NCBI RefSeq assembly: GCF_019880405.1
Contig: NZ_CP082269.1
Location: 1 to 64,000, forward strand
From: Enterobacter sp. C2
GTDB taxonomy: Bacteria > Pseudomonadota > Gammaproteobacteria > Enterobacterales > Enterobacteriaceae
DNA length: 64,000 nucleotides
Direction of reading: 5' to 3'
A program made the position numbers and the translations under genes. The notes under the pieces were generated by a model. It searched no databases. It was not told where the DNA came from and worked only from the letters and a program-made list of their open reading frames with translations. Below are positions 24,128 to 32,360 of this stretch, in pieces (the first letter of the stretch is position 1; each line of letters begins with the position of its first letter).

Positions 24128-24165
24128 AAAACCCCGCCGGCGCAAACCGGGCGGGGTTTTTCGTT
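24128..24165 (+). terminator. ilvB attenuator
   Basis: AAAACCCCGCC and GGCGGGGTTTT pair around an 11-base loop, followed by TTTTTCGTTT. It lies between the valine-rich leader peptide and ilvB, the position of the E. coli ilvBN attenuator. Confidence 0.93.
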
Positions 24166-24207
24166 TAGACCGCCCGGAAAGCCGGCCCAGAAGAAAAGGA
24201 CTGGAGC

Positions 24208-25887
24208 ATGGGCACAACTTCGCAGGCAAGGCGCTTTACGGGCGCGCAGCTGATCGTTCATTTACTGGAGCGCCAGGGCATCACCATCGTCACTGGCATC
24301 CCGGGCGGCACGGTGCTGCCCCTGTATGACGCCCTGAGTCAAAGCACGCAGATCCGCCACGTACTGGCTCGCCACGAGCAGGGTGCAGGCTTTATCGCCC
24401 AGGGCATGGCGCGCACCCAGGGGAAACCCGCCGTCTGTATGGCCTGTAGCGGGCCGGGGGCCACCAATCTGGTGACCGCCATCGCCGACGCGCGCCTCGA
24501 CTCTATTCCGCTGGTCTGCATTACGGGCCAGGTCCCCTCGTCGATGATTGGCACCGACGCCTTCCAGGAAGTGGACACCTACGGCATCTCTATCCCCATC
24601 ACTAAACATAACTATCTGGTGCGCGACATCCGCGAGCTGCCGCAGGTGATCGCTGACGCGTTCCGCATTGCCCAGTCAGGCCGTCCCGGCCCGGTGTGGA
24701 TAGATATTCCTAAGGATATTCAGACCGCAGAGATCGAATTAGACGCCCTGCCGGAGCCGGGTGGCGCTGCGCCAGCCCCCGCATTTAGCATTGAGAGCGT
24801 GCATGAGGCGGCGGCGATGATCAACCAGGCCCAGCGCCCGGTACTCTACCTGGGCGGTGGGGTGATTAACGCCCCTGAGCAGGTGCGGACCCTGGCGGAG
24901 AAAGCCAGCCTGCCCACCACCATGACGCTGATGGCCCTTGGCATGCTGCCGAAACAGCATCCGCTGTCGCTGGGCATGCTGGGAATGCACGGTGCGCGCA
25001 GCACCAACTTTATCCTGCACGAAGCCGATCTGCTGGTGGTGCTGGGGGCACGTTTTGATGACCGGGCGATTGGCAAGACTGAAACCTTCTGCCCGAACGC
25101 CAAAATTATCCATGTGGATATCGACCGCGCAGAACTGGGTAAGATCAAGCAGCCGCACTGTGCTATTCAGGGCGACGTCGGCGAGGTGCTGGCTCAGCTG
25201 ATCCCGCTGATTGCGGAGGAGACACGTGACGCCTGGCGCGATACCGTGGCACAGCTGCAGCAGGAGTTTCCGGCTAACATGCCGGGCGCAGACGATCCGC
25301 TGAGCCACTACGGATTAATTAACGCCGTTGCGGCCTGCGTTGATGACAGCGCGATTATCACCACCGACGTCGGGCAGCACCAGATGTGGACCGCTCAGGC
25401 CTATCCGCTCAACCGTCCGCGCCAGTGGCTCACCTCCGGTGGGTTAGGCACTATGGGCTTTGGCCTGCCAGCGGCGATTGGCGCAGCGTTGGCCAATCCC
25501 GATCGCAAAGTGCTGTGCTTCTCCGGCGACGGCAGCCTGATGATGAACATTCAGGAGATGGCAACCGCCGCTGAAAACCAGCTCGATATCAAAATCATTC
25601 TGATGAACAACGAGGCGCTGGGGCTGGTGCATCAGCAGCAGAGTCTGTTCTACAAGCAGGGCGTGTTTGCTGCGACCTATCCGGGCATGATCAACTTTAT
25701 GCAGATCGCCGCCGGGTTTGGCCTGCACACCTGTGATTTAAACGCGGCGACCGATCCGCACGCGGCTCTGCAGGAGATCATCTCCCGGCCGGGTCCGGCA
25801 CTGATCCACGTTCGTACCGACGCCGAGCAAAAAGTCTATCCAATGGTTCCGCCGGGCGCGGCCAATACTGAAATGGTGGGGGAATAA
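24208..25887 (+). CDS. ilvB: Acetolactate synthase I large subunit
   Basis: IlvB is the ThDP- and FAD-dependent catalytic subunit of acetohydroxyacid synthase I, the first common step to valine, leucine and isoleucine. The 559 residues are close to E. coli IlvB (562). Catalytic Glu57 lies in ARHEQGAGF. The ThDP motif GDGSLMMN runs to a conserved NNEALGLVHQQQ near residue 470. The C terminus PPGAANTEMVGE is conserved. The ATG has AAAAGGA and GGAG upstream. Expression is set by IvbL attenuation. ilvN follows after 3 bases. Confidence 0.98.
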   Translation: MGTTSQARRFTGAQLIVHLLERQGITIVTGIPGGTVLPLYDALSQSTQIRHVLARHEQGAGFIAQGMARTQGKPAVCMACSGPGATNLVTAIADARLDSIPLVCITGQVPSSMIGTDAFQEVDTYGISIPITKHNYLVRDIRELPQVIADAFRIAQSGRPGPVWIDIPKDIQTAEIELDALPEPGGAAPAPAFSIESVHEAAAMINQAQRPVLYLGGGVINAPEQVRTLAEKASLPTTMTLMALGMLPKQHPLSLGMLGMHGARSTNFILHEADLLVVLGARFDDRAIGKTETFCPNAKIIHVDIDRAELGKIKQPHCAIQGDVGEVLAQLIPLIAEETRDAWRDTVAQLQQEFPANMPGADDPLSHYGLINAVAACVDDSAIITTDVGQHQMWTAQAYPLNRPRQWLTSGGLGTMGFGLPAAIGAALANPDRKVLCFSGDGSLMMNIQEMATAAENQLDIKIILMNNEALGLVHQQQSLFYKQGVFAATYPGMINFMQIAAGFGLHTCDLNAATDPHAALQEIISRPGPALIHVRTDAEQKVYPMVPPGAANTEMVGE

Positions 25888-25890
25888 GCC

Positions 25891-26181
25891 ATGCCACACT
25901 CAACACATGACAACGTTATTCTGGAACTCACCGTGCGCAACCACCCTGGAGTCATGACCCATGTCTGCGGCCTTTTTGCCCGACGCGCCTTCAACGTGGA
26001 GGGTATTCTCTGCCTGCCGCTACCGGGCGGCGAGCAGAGCCGCATCTGGCTGCTGGTGGCGGACGATCAGCGACTGGAGCAGATGATGAGCCAGATCGAC
26101 AAGCTAGAAGATGTGGTAAAAGTGGTACGTAACCAATCCGATCCCACCATGTTCAACAAAATTGCCGTGTTTTTCGAGTAG
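25891..26181 (+). CDS. ilvN: Acetolactate synthase I small (regulatory) subunit
   Basis: IlvN activates IlvB and confers valine feedback inhibition. The 96 residues match E. coli IlvN in length. The ACT domain begins [31 protein letters not shown] (described in parts: [19 protein letters not shown], then RRAFNVEGI), the valine-binding region. It starts 3 bases after ilvB. The stop is followed after a single base by the end of the convergent deoQ gene, where E. coli would have uhpA. Confidence 0.97.
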   Translation: MPHSTHDNVILELTVRNHPGVMTHVCGLFARRAFNVEGILCLPLPGGEQSRIWLLVADDQRLEQMMSQIDKLEDVVKVVRNQSDPTMFNKIAVFFE

Positions 26182-26182
26182 G

Positions 26183-26971
26183 TTATTCGCTTTCAGCGTC
26201 AGGGGTGATCGCCTTGACCGAGCCGTTCCGGCAGTGGAGAGCGTACTCTGCCGGTAGCGGGCGGTCGCTGATCAGCACATCAAACTGCGCCAGCGGGGCG
26301 ATGCTGGCGGGGGCGACCTCATCGAAAAGAGCGTAGCGCGCCAGCAAAATCTTGCGGATGCCGTGCTCCATCGCTTTGCGCTTCACCGGCAGATCGTCGA
26401 GGTTGAACCAGGTCACACCGTAGTGCTCATGTACGCCGCTGGCCGAGATAAACACCTTGCGCGGGTTGAGCGAATCCAGAATCGACGGGTTATTGGGATC
26501 GTAAAAGGCGTCGCTCTTGGCGCGGTAGGTGCCGCCGCAAAGCATGGCCGTGGCGTTAGGCTTGGCGTTCAGCGCCATAAAGACTTGATGCGAGTAACAA
26601 ATTCCGGTGAAGGTAATCTCGTCAGGGATCATGTCGATCACCAGCGGCATCTCCGGGCCGTTGTCGAAAAACACCAGATCGTTCTCGCTCACCAGCCCTG
26701 CGGCGAGGATCGCAATCGGCGTATCATCCCGATGATGGCGGCGCGTGGCTGCGGCAGGCTGGCTGGTAGCCGGGCTGGCGGGCTTGTTAACCATCACGAT
26801 ATAGCCCCCGAGCAGCGCCAGCGGCAGCGGCTCATCTTCCTGGCTAAAGTCGCGGCGAATGGTCATCACGGAAACCTCCAGCATCCGCGCCGCATCTTTA
26901 AGGTGGATGCGGTCGGTCTTTTTGAGCAGCTCCGTCAGGCGACGAATACGCTCTTTCTGCTTGGTTTCCAT
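26183..26971 (-). CDS. deoQ: DeoR-family repressor of deoxyribose catabolism (DeoQ-like)
   Basis: This DeoR-family regulator has 262 residues from the ATG at 26971, with GGAGAG upstream; the frame is open ten codons further. The N-terminal HTH contains HLKDAARMLEVSVMTIRRDF (about 24-43). The C-terminal sugar-phosphate sensor domain has FFDNGPEMPLVIDMI and YSHQVFMALNAKP, closely resembling E. coli DeoR. It is divergent from deoK, an arrangement matching the deoQKPX cluster of Salmonella. Deoxyribose 5-phosphate is the likely inducer, by analogy. Large palindromes in the 188-bp gap are candidate operators. Confidence 0.88.
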   Translation of the reverse strand: METKQKERIRRLTELLKKTDRIHLKDAARMLEVSVMTIRRDFSQEDEPLPLALLGGYIVMVNKPASPATSQPAAATRRHHRDDTPIAILAAGLVSENDLVFFDNGPEMPLVIDMIPDEITFTGICYSHQVFMALNAKPNATAMLCGGTYRAKSDAFYDPNNPSILDSLNPRKVFISASGVHEHYGVTWFNLDDLPVKRKAMEHGIRKILLARYALFDEVAPASIAPLAQFDVLISDRPLPAEYALHCRNGSVKAITPDAESE

Positions 26972-27007
26972 TTTCTCTCTCCGCTTTACCAGCCTAATCA
27001 TCTTCTT

Positions 27008-27025
27008 ATGTTCCTAAAGTAACAT
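27008..27025. promoter_or_regulatory. Secondary operator candidate near deoQ
   Basis: ATGTT (27008-27012) and AACAT (27021-27025) are inverted, and AAAGTAACAT repeats in reverse the ATGTTACTTT half-site of the main deo palindrome. It lies 37 bp upstream of the deoQ start, where binding would give autoregulation. Confidence 0.5.
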
Positions 27026-27088
27026 TTTCCACCCAGAGCGGGAACGCTGCGGTATCAAATGTTGCTGTAATCGCGAGCGGAGTCACAA

Positions 27089-27128
27089 ATGATACTAAAA
27101 TAACATGATAATGTTACTTTAATATCAT
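27089..27128. promoter_or_regulatory. 40-bp near-perfect palindrome upstream of deoK
   Basis: ATGATACTAAAATAACAT (27089-27106), a GATA spacer, and ATGTTACTTTAATATCAT (27111-27128) are inverted repeats with 16 of 18 positions matching; the central TAACAT/ATGTTA is exact. It ends 31 bp before the deoK start and is the main operator candidate for the adjacent DeoR-family repressor. Confidence 0.75.
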
Positions 27129-27159
27129 TGTTAAGCGTTTGTTTCTGAGAGGTAGGAAA

Positions 27160-28080
27160 ATGGATATCGCAGTCATCGGCTCCAACATGGTGGATTTAAT
27201 CACCTACACCCACCAGATGCCGAAGGAGGGTGAGACCCTTGAAGCCCCGGCGTTCAAGATTGGCTGCGGCGGTAAAGGTGCCAACCAAGCCGTTGCCGCA
27301 GCGAAGCTCAACTCCAAAGTATTGATGCTGACCAAAGTGGGCGATGACATCTTTGCCGACAACACCATCCGCAATCTCGAATCCTGGGGTATCAATACCA
27401 CCTACGTTGAGAAAGTGCCATGCACCAGCAGCGGCGTCGCACCTATTTTCGTTAACCCTAACTCCAGCAACAGCATCCTGATTATTAAAGGGGCGAACAA
27501 ATTCCTCTCGCCGGAGGATATCGATCGCGCCGCTGAAGATCTGAAGAAATGTAAGCTCATCGTTTTGCAGCTCGAAGTGCAGCTGGAGACGGTCTATCAC
27601 GCCATTGAGTTTGGGAGAAAGCACGGTATCGAGGTGCTGTTAAATCCGGCTCCGGCGCTGCGCGAGCTGGATATGGCCTACGCCTGCAAATGTGATTTCT
27701 TCGTGCCGAATGAAACCGAGCTGGAAATTCTCACCGGCATGCCGGTCGACAGCTACGACAATATTCGTCGCGCCGCCCGCAGCCTGACTGATAAAGGGCT
27801 GAACAATATTATCGTCACCATGGGCGAGAAGGGCGCGTTGTGGATGACCCGTGATACGGAAGTGCATGTTCCGGCGATCAAAGTGAATGCCGTCGACACC
27901 AGCGGCGCGGGCGATGCCTTTATTGGCTGCTTTGCGCACTACTACGTCCAGAGCGGTGATGTAGAAACCGCCATGAAAAAAGCCTCGCGTTTCGCGGCCT
28001 TCAGCGTAACGGGCAAAGGCACTCAATCGTCCTATCCCAGTATTGAGCAGTTCAATGAGTTTCTGGCGATAAACGAATAA
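27160..28080 (+). CDS. deoK: Deoxyribokinase DeoK
   Basis: DeoK is a PfkB-family kinase that phosphorylates 2-deoxy-D-ribose to deoxyribose 5-phosphate, which DeoC then cleaves. I take the ATG at 27160 (GAGAGG upstream), giving 306 residues. It reads as a close match to Salmonella DeoK, starting MDIAVIGSNMVDLITYT. The first PfkB signature GCGGKGANQAVAAAKLNSK lies near residue 36. The second, DTSGAGDAFIGCF, lies near residue 248 with the catalytic Asp of GAGDA. It is first gene of deoKPX. Confidence 0.95.
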   Translation: MDIAVIGSNMVDLITYTHQMPKEGETLEAPAFKIGCGGKGANQAVAAAKLNSKVLMLTKVGDDIFADNTIRNLESWGINTTYVEKVPCTSSGVAPIFVNPNSSNSILIIKGANKFLSPEDIDRAAEDLKKCKLIVLQLEVQLETVYHAIEFGRKHGIEVLLNPAPALRELDMAYACKCDFFVPNETELEILTGMPVDSYDNIRRAARSLTDKGLNNIIVTMGEKGALWMTRDTEVHVPAIKVNAVDTSGAGDAFIGCFAHYYVQSGDVETAMKKASRFAAFSVTGKGTQSSYPSIEQFNEFLAINE

Positions 28081-28111
28081 TAAAAACCCCTGCACTGTAA
28101 AAGGTAGCACT

Positions 28112-29428
28112 ATGAACGATAAAAACATCGTTCAGATGCCCGATGGGTATCTGAATAAGACCCCTCTGTTCCAGTTTATTTTGTTATCGTGCCTGTTCCC
28201 ATTATGGGGCTGCGCCGCAGCGTTAAATGATATTTTAATCACGCAGTTTAAGAGCGTATTTTCACTCAGCAACTTCGCCTCTGCCTTAGTGCAGAGTGCG
28301 TTTTACGGCGGCTATTTCCTGATTGCTATTCCGGCATCGTTGGTGATTAAAAAGAGCAGCTATAAGATTGCGATTTTAATTGGCCTGACGCTCTATATAG
28401 TCGGCTGTACGCTCTTTTTCCCGGCGTCGCACATGGCTACCTACACCATGTTCCTTGCCGCGATTTTTGCGATTGCCATTGGTTTAAGTTTCCTTGAGAC
28501 CGCTGCCAACACCTACAGCTCAATGCTGGGGCCAAAATCCCACGCCACGCTGCGCCTCAACGTTAGCCAGACTTTCTACCCGATCGGGGCGGCGGCGGGC
28601 ATTCTGCTCGGCAAGTACCTGGTCTTCTCTGAAGGCGATAGCCTGGAGAAGCAGATGGCGGGCATGACACCGGAGCAGATCCATAACTTTAAAGTGCTGA
28701 TGCTGGAGAACACCTTAGAGCCGTATAAGTACATGATCATGGTGCTGGTCGTGGTGATGGTGCTGTTTATGTTGACCCGCTTCCCAACCTGCAAAGTTGA
28801 GCAGACGGCAAACCGTAAACGCCCGTCGGCGATGGACACCCTGCGCTATCTGGCGAGCAACGCCCGCTTCCGCCGCGGCATTCTGGCCCAGTTCCTCTAT
28901 GTCGGTATGCAGGTCGCCGTCTGGTCGTTCACCATCCGTCTGGCGCTGGAGCTGGGGGATATCAACGAGCGCGATGCCTCTAACTTTATGGTTTACAGCT
29001 TCGCCTGCTTCTTTATCGGCAAGTTCGTGGCCAACATTTTAATGACGCGCTTCAACCCGGAGAAGGTGCTGATCCTCTACTCTGTCATCGGCGCGCTGTT
29101 CCTGGCCTACGTGGCGCTGGCGCCAAGCTTTAGCGCGGTCTACGTGGCGGTGTTGGTGAGCGTTCTGTTTGGGCCATGCTGGGCCACCATCTACGCTGGC
29201 ACGCTGGATACGGTGGACAACGAGCATACCGAGATGGCGGGAGCGGTGATCGTGATGGCAATCGTCGGCGCGGCGGTGGTGCCAGCGGTGCAGGGCTACG
29301 TGGCGGATATGTTCCACTCGTTACAGCTGTCGTTCCTCGTTTCCATGCTCTGCTTCATTTATGTCGGCATCTACTTCTGGCGTGAAAGCAAAGTGCGTCG
29401 CGAACTTACCCCTGCAACCGCTTCCTGA
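28112..29428 (+). CDS. deoP: Deoxyribose permease DeoP (FucP-type MFS)
   Basis: This is a 438-residue, 12-helix sugar:proton symporter of the FucP group. It has the FucP-like N-terminal WGCAAALNDILITQFKSVF, YGGYFLIAIPASLVIKK, and GLSFLETAANTYSSMLGP segments. The start is 31 bases after the deoK stop with AAAGGT upstream. Its place between deoK and deoX matches Salmonella deoP, so deoxyribose uptake is the likely role. Specificity cannot be read from the helices. Confidence 0.92.
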   Translation: MNDKNIVQMPDGYLNKTPLFQFILLSCLFPLWGCAAALNDILITQFKSVFSLSNFASALVQSAFYGGYFLIAIPASLVIKKSSYKIAILIGLTLYIVGCTLFFPASHMATYTMFLAAIFAIAIGLSFLETAANTYSSMLGPKSHATLRLNVSQTFYPIGAAAGILLGKYLVFSEGDSLEKQMAGMTPEQIHNFKVLMLENTLEPYKYMIMVLVVVMVLFMLTRFPTCKVEQTANRKRPSAMDTLRYLASNARFRRGILAQFLYVGMQVAVWSFTIRLALELGDINERDASNFMVYSFACFFIGKFVANILMTRFNPEKVLILYSVIGALFLAYVALAPSFSAVYVAVLVSVLFGPCWATIYAGTLDTVDNEHTEMAGAVIVMAIVGAAVVPAVQGYVADMFHSLQLSFLVSMLCFIYVGIYFWRESKVRRELTPATAS

Positions 29429-29439
29429 GGAGAATGGCT

Positions 29440-30456
29440 ATGAAAACCTGTTTGCCACTGTGGCGTGAGCTTTTTACCGCGCAGCCGCGAACGCTGCTGG
29501 AGAACGCAGATTTTACGGTCAGCGCCTTCCGCTATCCGAGCGGCGTTGAGGGCCTGAGGGTGGCAAACGCCCGCGGTCACCTGGTGATCTTGCCCTGGCT
29601 GGGGCAGATGATCTGGGACGCGGAGTTTGATGGCCACGAGCTGACCATGCGTAACATGTTCAGTCAGCCGAAGCCGGCGAGAGAGATTGTTGAAACTTAT
29701 GGCTGCTTCGCCTTTCACTCGGGGCTGCTGGCAAACGGCTGCCCCTCTCCGGAGGACACCCATGCGCTACACGGGGAGATGGCCTGCGCGGAGATGGACG
29801 AGGCCTGGCTGGAGATCGACGGCGACACGCTGCGCGTCGGGGGGCGCTACGAGTATGTGATGGGCTTCGGCCACCACTATCTGGCGCAGCCTGCGGTCAC
29901 GCTGCGTAAGGCCAGCGCGCTGTTCGACATTGATATGACGGTAACCAACCTGGCCTCGGTGGCAATGCCGCTCCAGTACATGTGCCATATGAACTACGCC
30001 TATGTACCCGAGGCGACCTTCAGCCAGAACCTGCCGGACGAAGCGCTGGCGCTGCGGGAGTCTATTCCGGCACATGTGAAACCTACCGAGCAGTGGCTGG
30101 CGTTCAACCAGCGTATCCAGCAGGGTGAGACCACGCTGAAGACGCTGAGCGAGCCGGAATATTACGATCCTGAGATTGTCTTCTTTGCTGACAGGCTGGA
30201 TCGCTACACCGCGACGCCGGAGTTTCAGATGACCGCCCCGGACGGCACCACCTTTGTGACCCGGTTCTCTAGCGCAGAGTTCAACTATGCGACGCGCTGG
30301 ATTTTATACAACGGCGATCAGCAGGTCGCAGCGTTCGCGCTGCCGGCTACCTGCCGTCCGGAAGGGTTCATGGCCGCGCAGGCTAACGGCAGCCTGCTGA
30401 CGCTGGCCCCGCAGGAGAGCCGCAGCTTCACGGTAACGACCGGGATAGCGCACTAA
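29440..30456 (+). CDS. deoX: DeoX, aldose-epimerase-like DUF4432 protein
   Basis: This 338-residue cytoplasmic protein has the galactose-mutarotase-like (DUF4432) fold. It includes LPWLGQMIWDAEFDGHELTM, the HSGLLANGCPSPEDTHALHGE active-site region with two His, and MCHMNYAYVPE. The ATG at 29440 sits 7 bases from GAGGAG; the ATG at 29434 is too close. Salmonella DeoX occupies the same place and contributes to growth on low deoxyribose, perhaps by interconverting anomers. The end is followed by yicN. Confidence 0.88.
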   Translation: MKTCLPLWRELFTAQPRTLLENADFTVSAFRYPSGVEGLRVANARGHLVILPWLGQMIWDAEFDGHELTMRNMFSQPKPAREIVETYGCFAFHSGLLANGCPSPEDTHALHGEMACAEMDEAWLEIDGDTLRVGGRYEYVMGFGHHYLAQPAVTLRKASALFDIDMTVTNLASVAMPLQYMCHMNYAYVPEATFSQNLPDEALALRESIPAHVKPTEQWLAFNQRIQQGETTLKTLSEPEYYDPEIVFFADRLDRYTATPEFQMTAPDGTTFVTRFSSAEFNYATRWILYNGDQQVAAFALPATCRPEGFMAAQANGSLLTLAPQESRSFTVTTGIAH

Positions 30457-30521
30457 AGAGACTGTATGCGTCGCCGCGTTTACCCGTATGATAAGCATTC
30501 TGAGATTGGGCAGGAGCTTTC

Positions 30522-30974
30522 ATGATTTGGTTAACGCTGGCGACGCTGGTTGTTGTTTTTGTAGTGGGTTTTCGGGTTTTGACCTCCGACTCCCGGCGGG
30601 CGGTACGCCGTCTGAGCGAGCGGCTGGGCACCACGCCGATGCCGGTTGAATCGATGATCGATCAGCTGGGCAAAGCGGCGGGTGCGGAGTACATTCAGTA
30701 CCTCTCCCGTCCGGACGAGGCGCATCTCCAGAATGCCGCCCAGACGCTGCTGATCTGGCAGGCGTGCATTGTCGACAGCAGCGAGCAAAACCTCCACTAC
30801 TGGCACCGGACGCTGCAAAAAGCGCGCCTTGCCGCGCCGCTGACCGATGCTCAGGTGCGTCTGGCGCTGGGCTTCCTGCGCGAGCTGGAGCCGGATGTAG
30901 CGGAGATCAACAATTTTCAGATGCGCTACAACGCCTTCTTTATGCCCGACGAGGGCGTGCACTGGCTGCATTGA
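30522..30974 (+). CDS. yicN: YicN, DUF1198 protein
   Basis: This 150-residue protein is clearly orthologous to E. coli YicN. An N-terminal membrane anchor (MIWLTLATLVVVFVVGF) precedes a soluble helical domain with PVESMIDQLGKAAG, LLIWQACIVD and the conserved end NAFFMPDEGVHWLH. It is probably tethered to the inner membrane with its domain in the cytoplasm. Function is unknown. AGGAGC lies before the ATG. Confidence 0.93.
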   Translation: MIWLTLATLVVVFVVGFRVLTSDSRRAVRRLSERLGTTPMPVESMIDQLGKAAGAEYIQYLSRPDEAHLQNAAQTLLIWQACIVDSSEQNLHYWHRTLQKARLAAPLTDAQVRLALGFLRELEPDVAEINNFQMRYNAFFMPDEGVHWLH

Positions 30975-30984
30975 GTACCGTAGC

Positions 30985-31014
30985 GCCGGATGGCGCTGCG
31001 CTTATCCGGCCTAC
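30985..31014 (+). repeat. REP element (single)
   Basis: GCCGGATGGCGCTGCGCTT followed by ATCCGGCCTAC matches the enterobacterial repetitive extragenic palindrome, with GCCGGAT/ATCCGGC arms. It lies 11 bases after yicN. Such elements stabilise upstream mRNA and bind gyrase or IHF. Confidence 0.85.
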
Positions 31015-31123
31015 GATATATCCCGCGCTCAATTGTTGAATAGTTGCTAAAACGTTAAATGCGTCACACTGAGAATGTTACACTGCGCGACTTTACCGCA
31101 ATGTGACGTTGCCTGGAGGCAAA

Positions 31124-32308
31124 ATGAGTGAGCATTTACAGGGAAAACCCCACCCGGAACTGGCTCGGCCCAACTGGTCAGCCGTCTTCGCCGTCGCCTT
31201 TTGCGTGGCCTGCCTTATCACCGTGGAGTTTCTGCCGGTCAGCCTGCTGACGCCGATGGCGCTGGACTTAGGCATCTCTGAAGGTACCGCTGGGCAGTCG
31301 GTCACCATGACCGCCTTTGTGGCCATGTTCGCCAGCCTGTTTATCACCCAGACCATTCGCACCACCGACCGCCGCTATGTGGTGCTGATCTTCTCGGTGC
31401 TGCTAACCCTCTCTTGCCTGCTGGTGTCGTTTGCCAACAGCTTTGCCCTGCTGCTGGTAGGGCGCGCCTGCTTAGGTCTCGCCCTCGGCGGTTTTTGGGC
31501 GATGTCCGCCTCGCTGACCATGCGCCTGGTGCCAACGCGCGTAGTGCCTAAGGCGCTGTCGGTGATTTTCGGCGCGGTGTCGATTGCGCTGGTGATCGCT
31601 GCGCCGCTGGGCAGCTTCCTCGGCGGTATCATTGGCTGGCGTAACGTCTTTAACGCGGCGGCGGTGATGGGGATCGTCTGTACGCTGTGGGTCTGGAAAG
31701 CGCTGCCGTCCTTGCCGGGCGAGCCGATGCAGCATAAGCAGAATATGTTTGGCATCCTGAAGCGTCCGGGCGTGCTGGCGGGAATGATCGCCATCTTTAT
31801 GGCCTTTGCCGGTCAGTTTGCCTTCTTTACCTATATCCGCCCGGTTTATACCAGCATGGCGGGATTTGATGTCGACGGCCTGACCCTGGTGCTGCTCAGC
31901 TTTGGTATTGCCAGCTTTATTGGCACCTCAATGTCGTCCGCATTCCTGAAAAAATCGCTGAAAACGGCGCTGGCCGTTGCCCCCCTGGTGCTGGCCCTTA
32001 GCGCTCTGACGCTGATCCTCTGGGGCAGCGATAAAATCGTCGCCTCTGTGGTAGCGGTAGTGTGGGGATTAGCCTTTGCGCTGGTGCCGGTGGGCTGGTC
32101 GACGTGGATCACCCGCTCGCTGGCGGATCAGGCGGAAAAGGCTGGATCGATCCAGGTTGCGGTGATCCAGCTTGCCAATACCTGCGGCGCGGCGGTCGGC
32201 GGCTACGCACTCGATAACCTCGGCCTGCTCTCGCCGCTGGTACTCTCCGGCAGCCTGATGCTGCTGACGGCGCTATTGGTGGCTGCGAAAGTACGCGTAA
32301 AAGGGTAA
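31124..32308 (+). CDS. nepI: Purine ribonucleoside exporter NepI
   Basis: NepI is a 12-helix MFS drug:H+ antiporter-type exporter of purine ribonucleosides. I take the ATG at 31124 with GGAGG 5 bases upstream (394 residues); the in-frame GTG at 31103 is less likely. The protein is very close to E. coli NepI (396 aa): [46 protein letters not shown] and [20 protein letters not shown] (parts). Convergent with the beta-glucoside porin gene, sharing a hairpin. Confidence 0.95.
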   Translation: MSEHLQGKPHPELARPNWSAVFAVAFCVACLITVEFLPVSLLTPMALDLGISEGTAGQSVTMTAFVAMFASLFITQTIRTTDRRYVVLIFSVLLTLSCLLVSFANSFALLLVGRACLGLALGGFWAMSASLTMRLVPTRVVPKALSVIFGAVSIALVIAAPLGSFLGGIIGWRNVFNAAAVMGIVCTLWVWKALPSLPGEPMQHKQNMFGILKRPGVLAGMIAIFMAFAGQFAFFTYIRPVYTSMAGFDVDGLTLVLLSFGIASFIGTSMSSAFLKKSLKTALAVAPLVLALSALTLILWGSDKIVASVVAVVWGLAFALVPVGWSTWITRSLADQAEKAGSIQVAVIQLANTCGAAVGGYALDNLGLLSPLVLSGSLMLLTALLVAAKVRVKG

Positions 32309-32317
32309 TTGCTCTCT

Positions 32318-32343
32318 GCCCGGCTGGCTCTGTGCCGCCGGGC
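32318..32343. terminator. Shared hairpin between nepI and the porin gene
   Basis: GCCCGGC and GCCGGGC pair around a 12-base loop, midway between the two convergent stops. Neither side has a strong T-run, so it may act as a weak bidirectional terminator. Confidence 0.55.
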
Positions 32344-32360
32344 ATGACGCTTTAACTACA

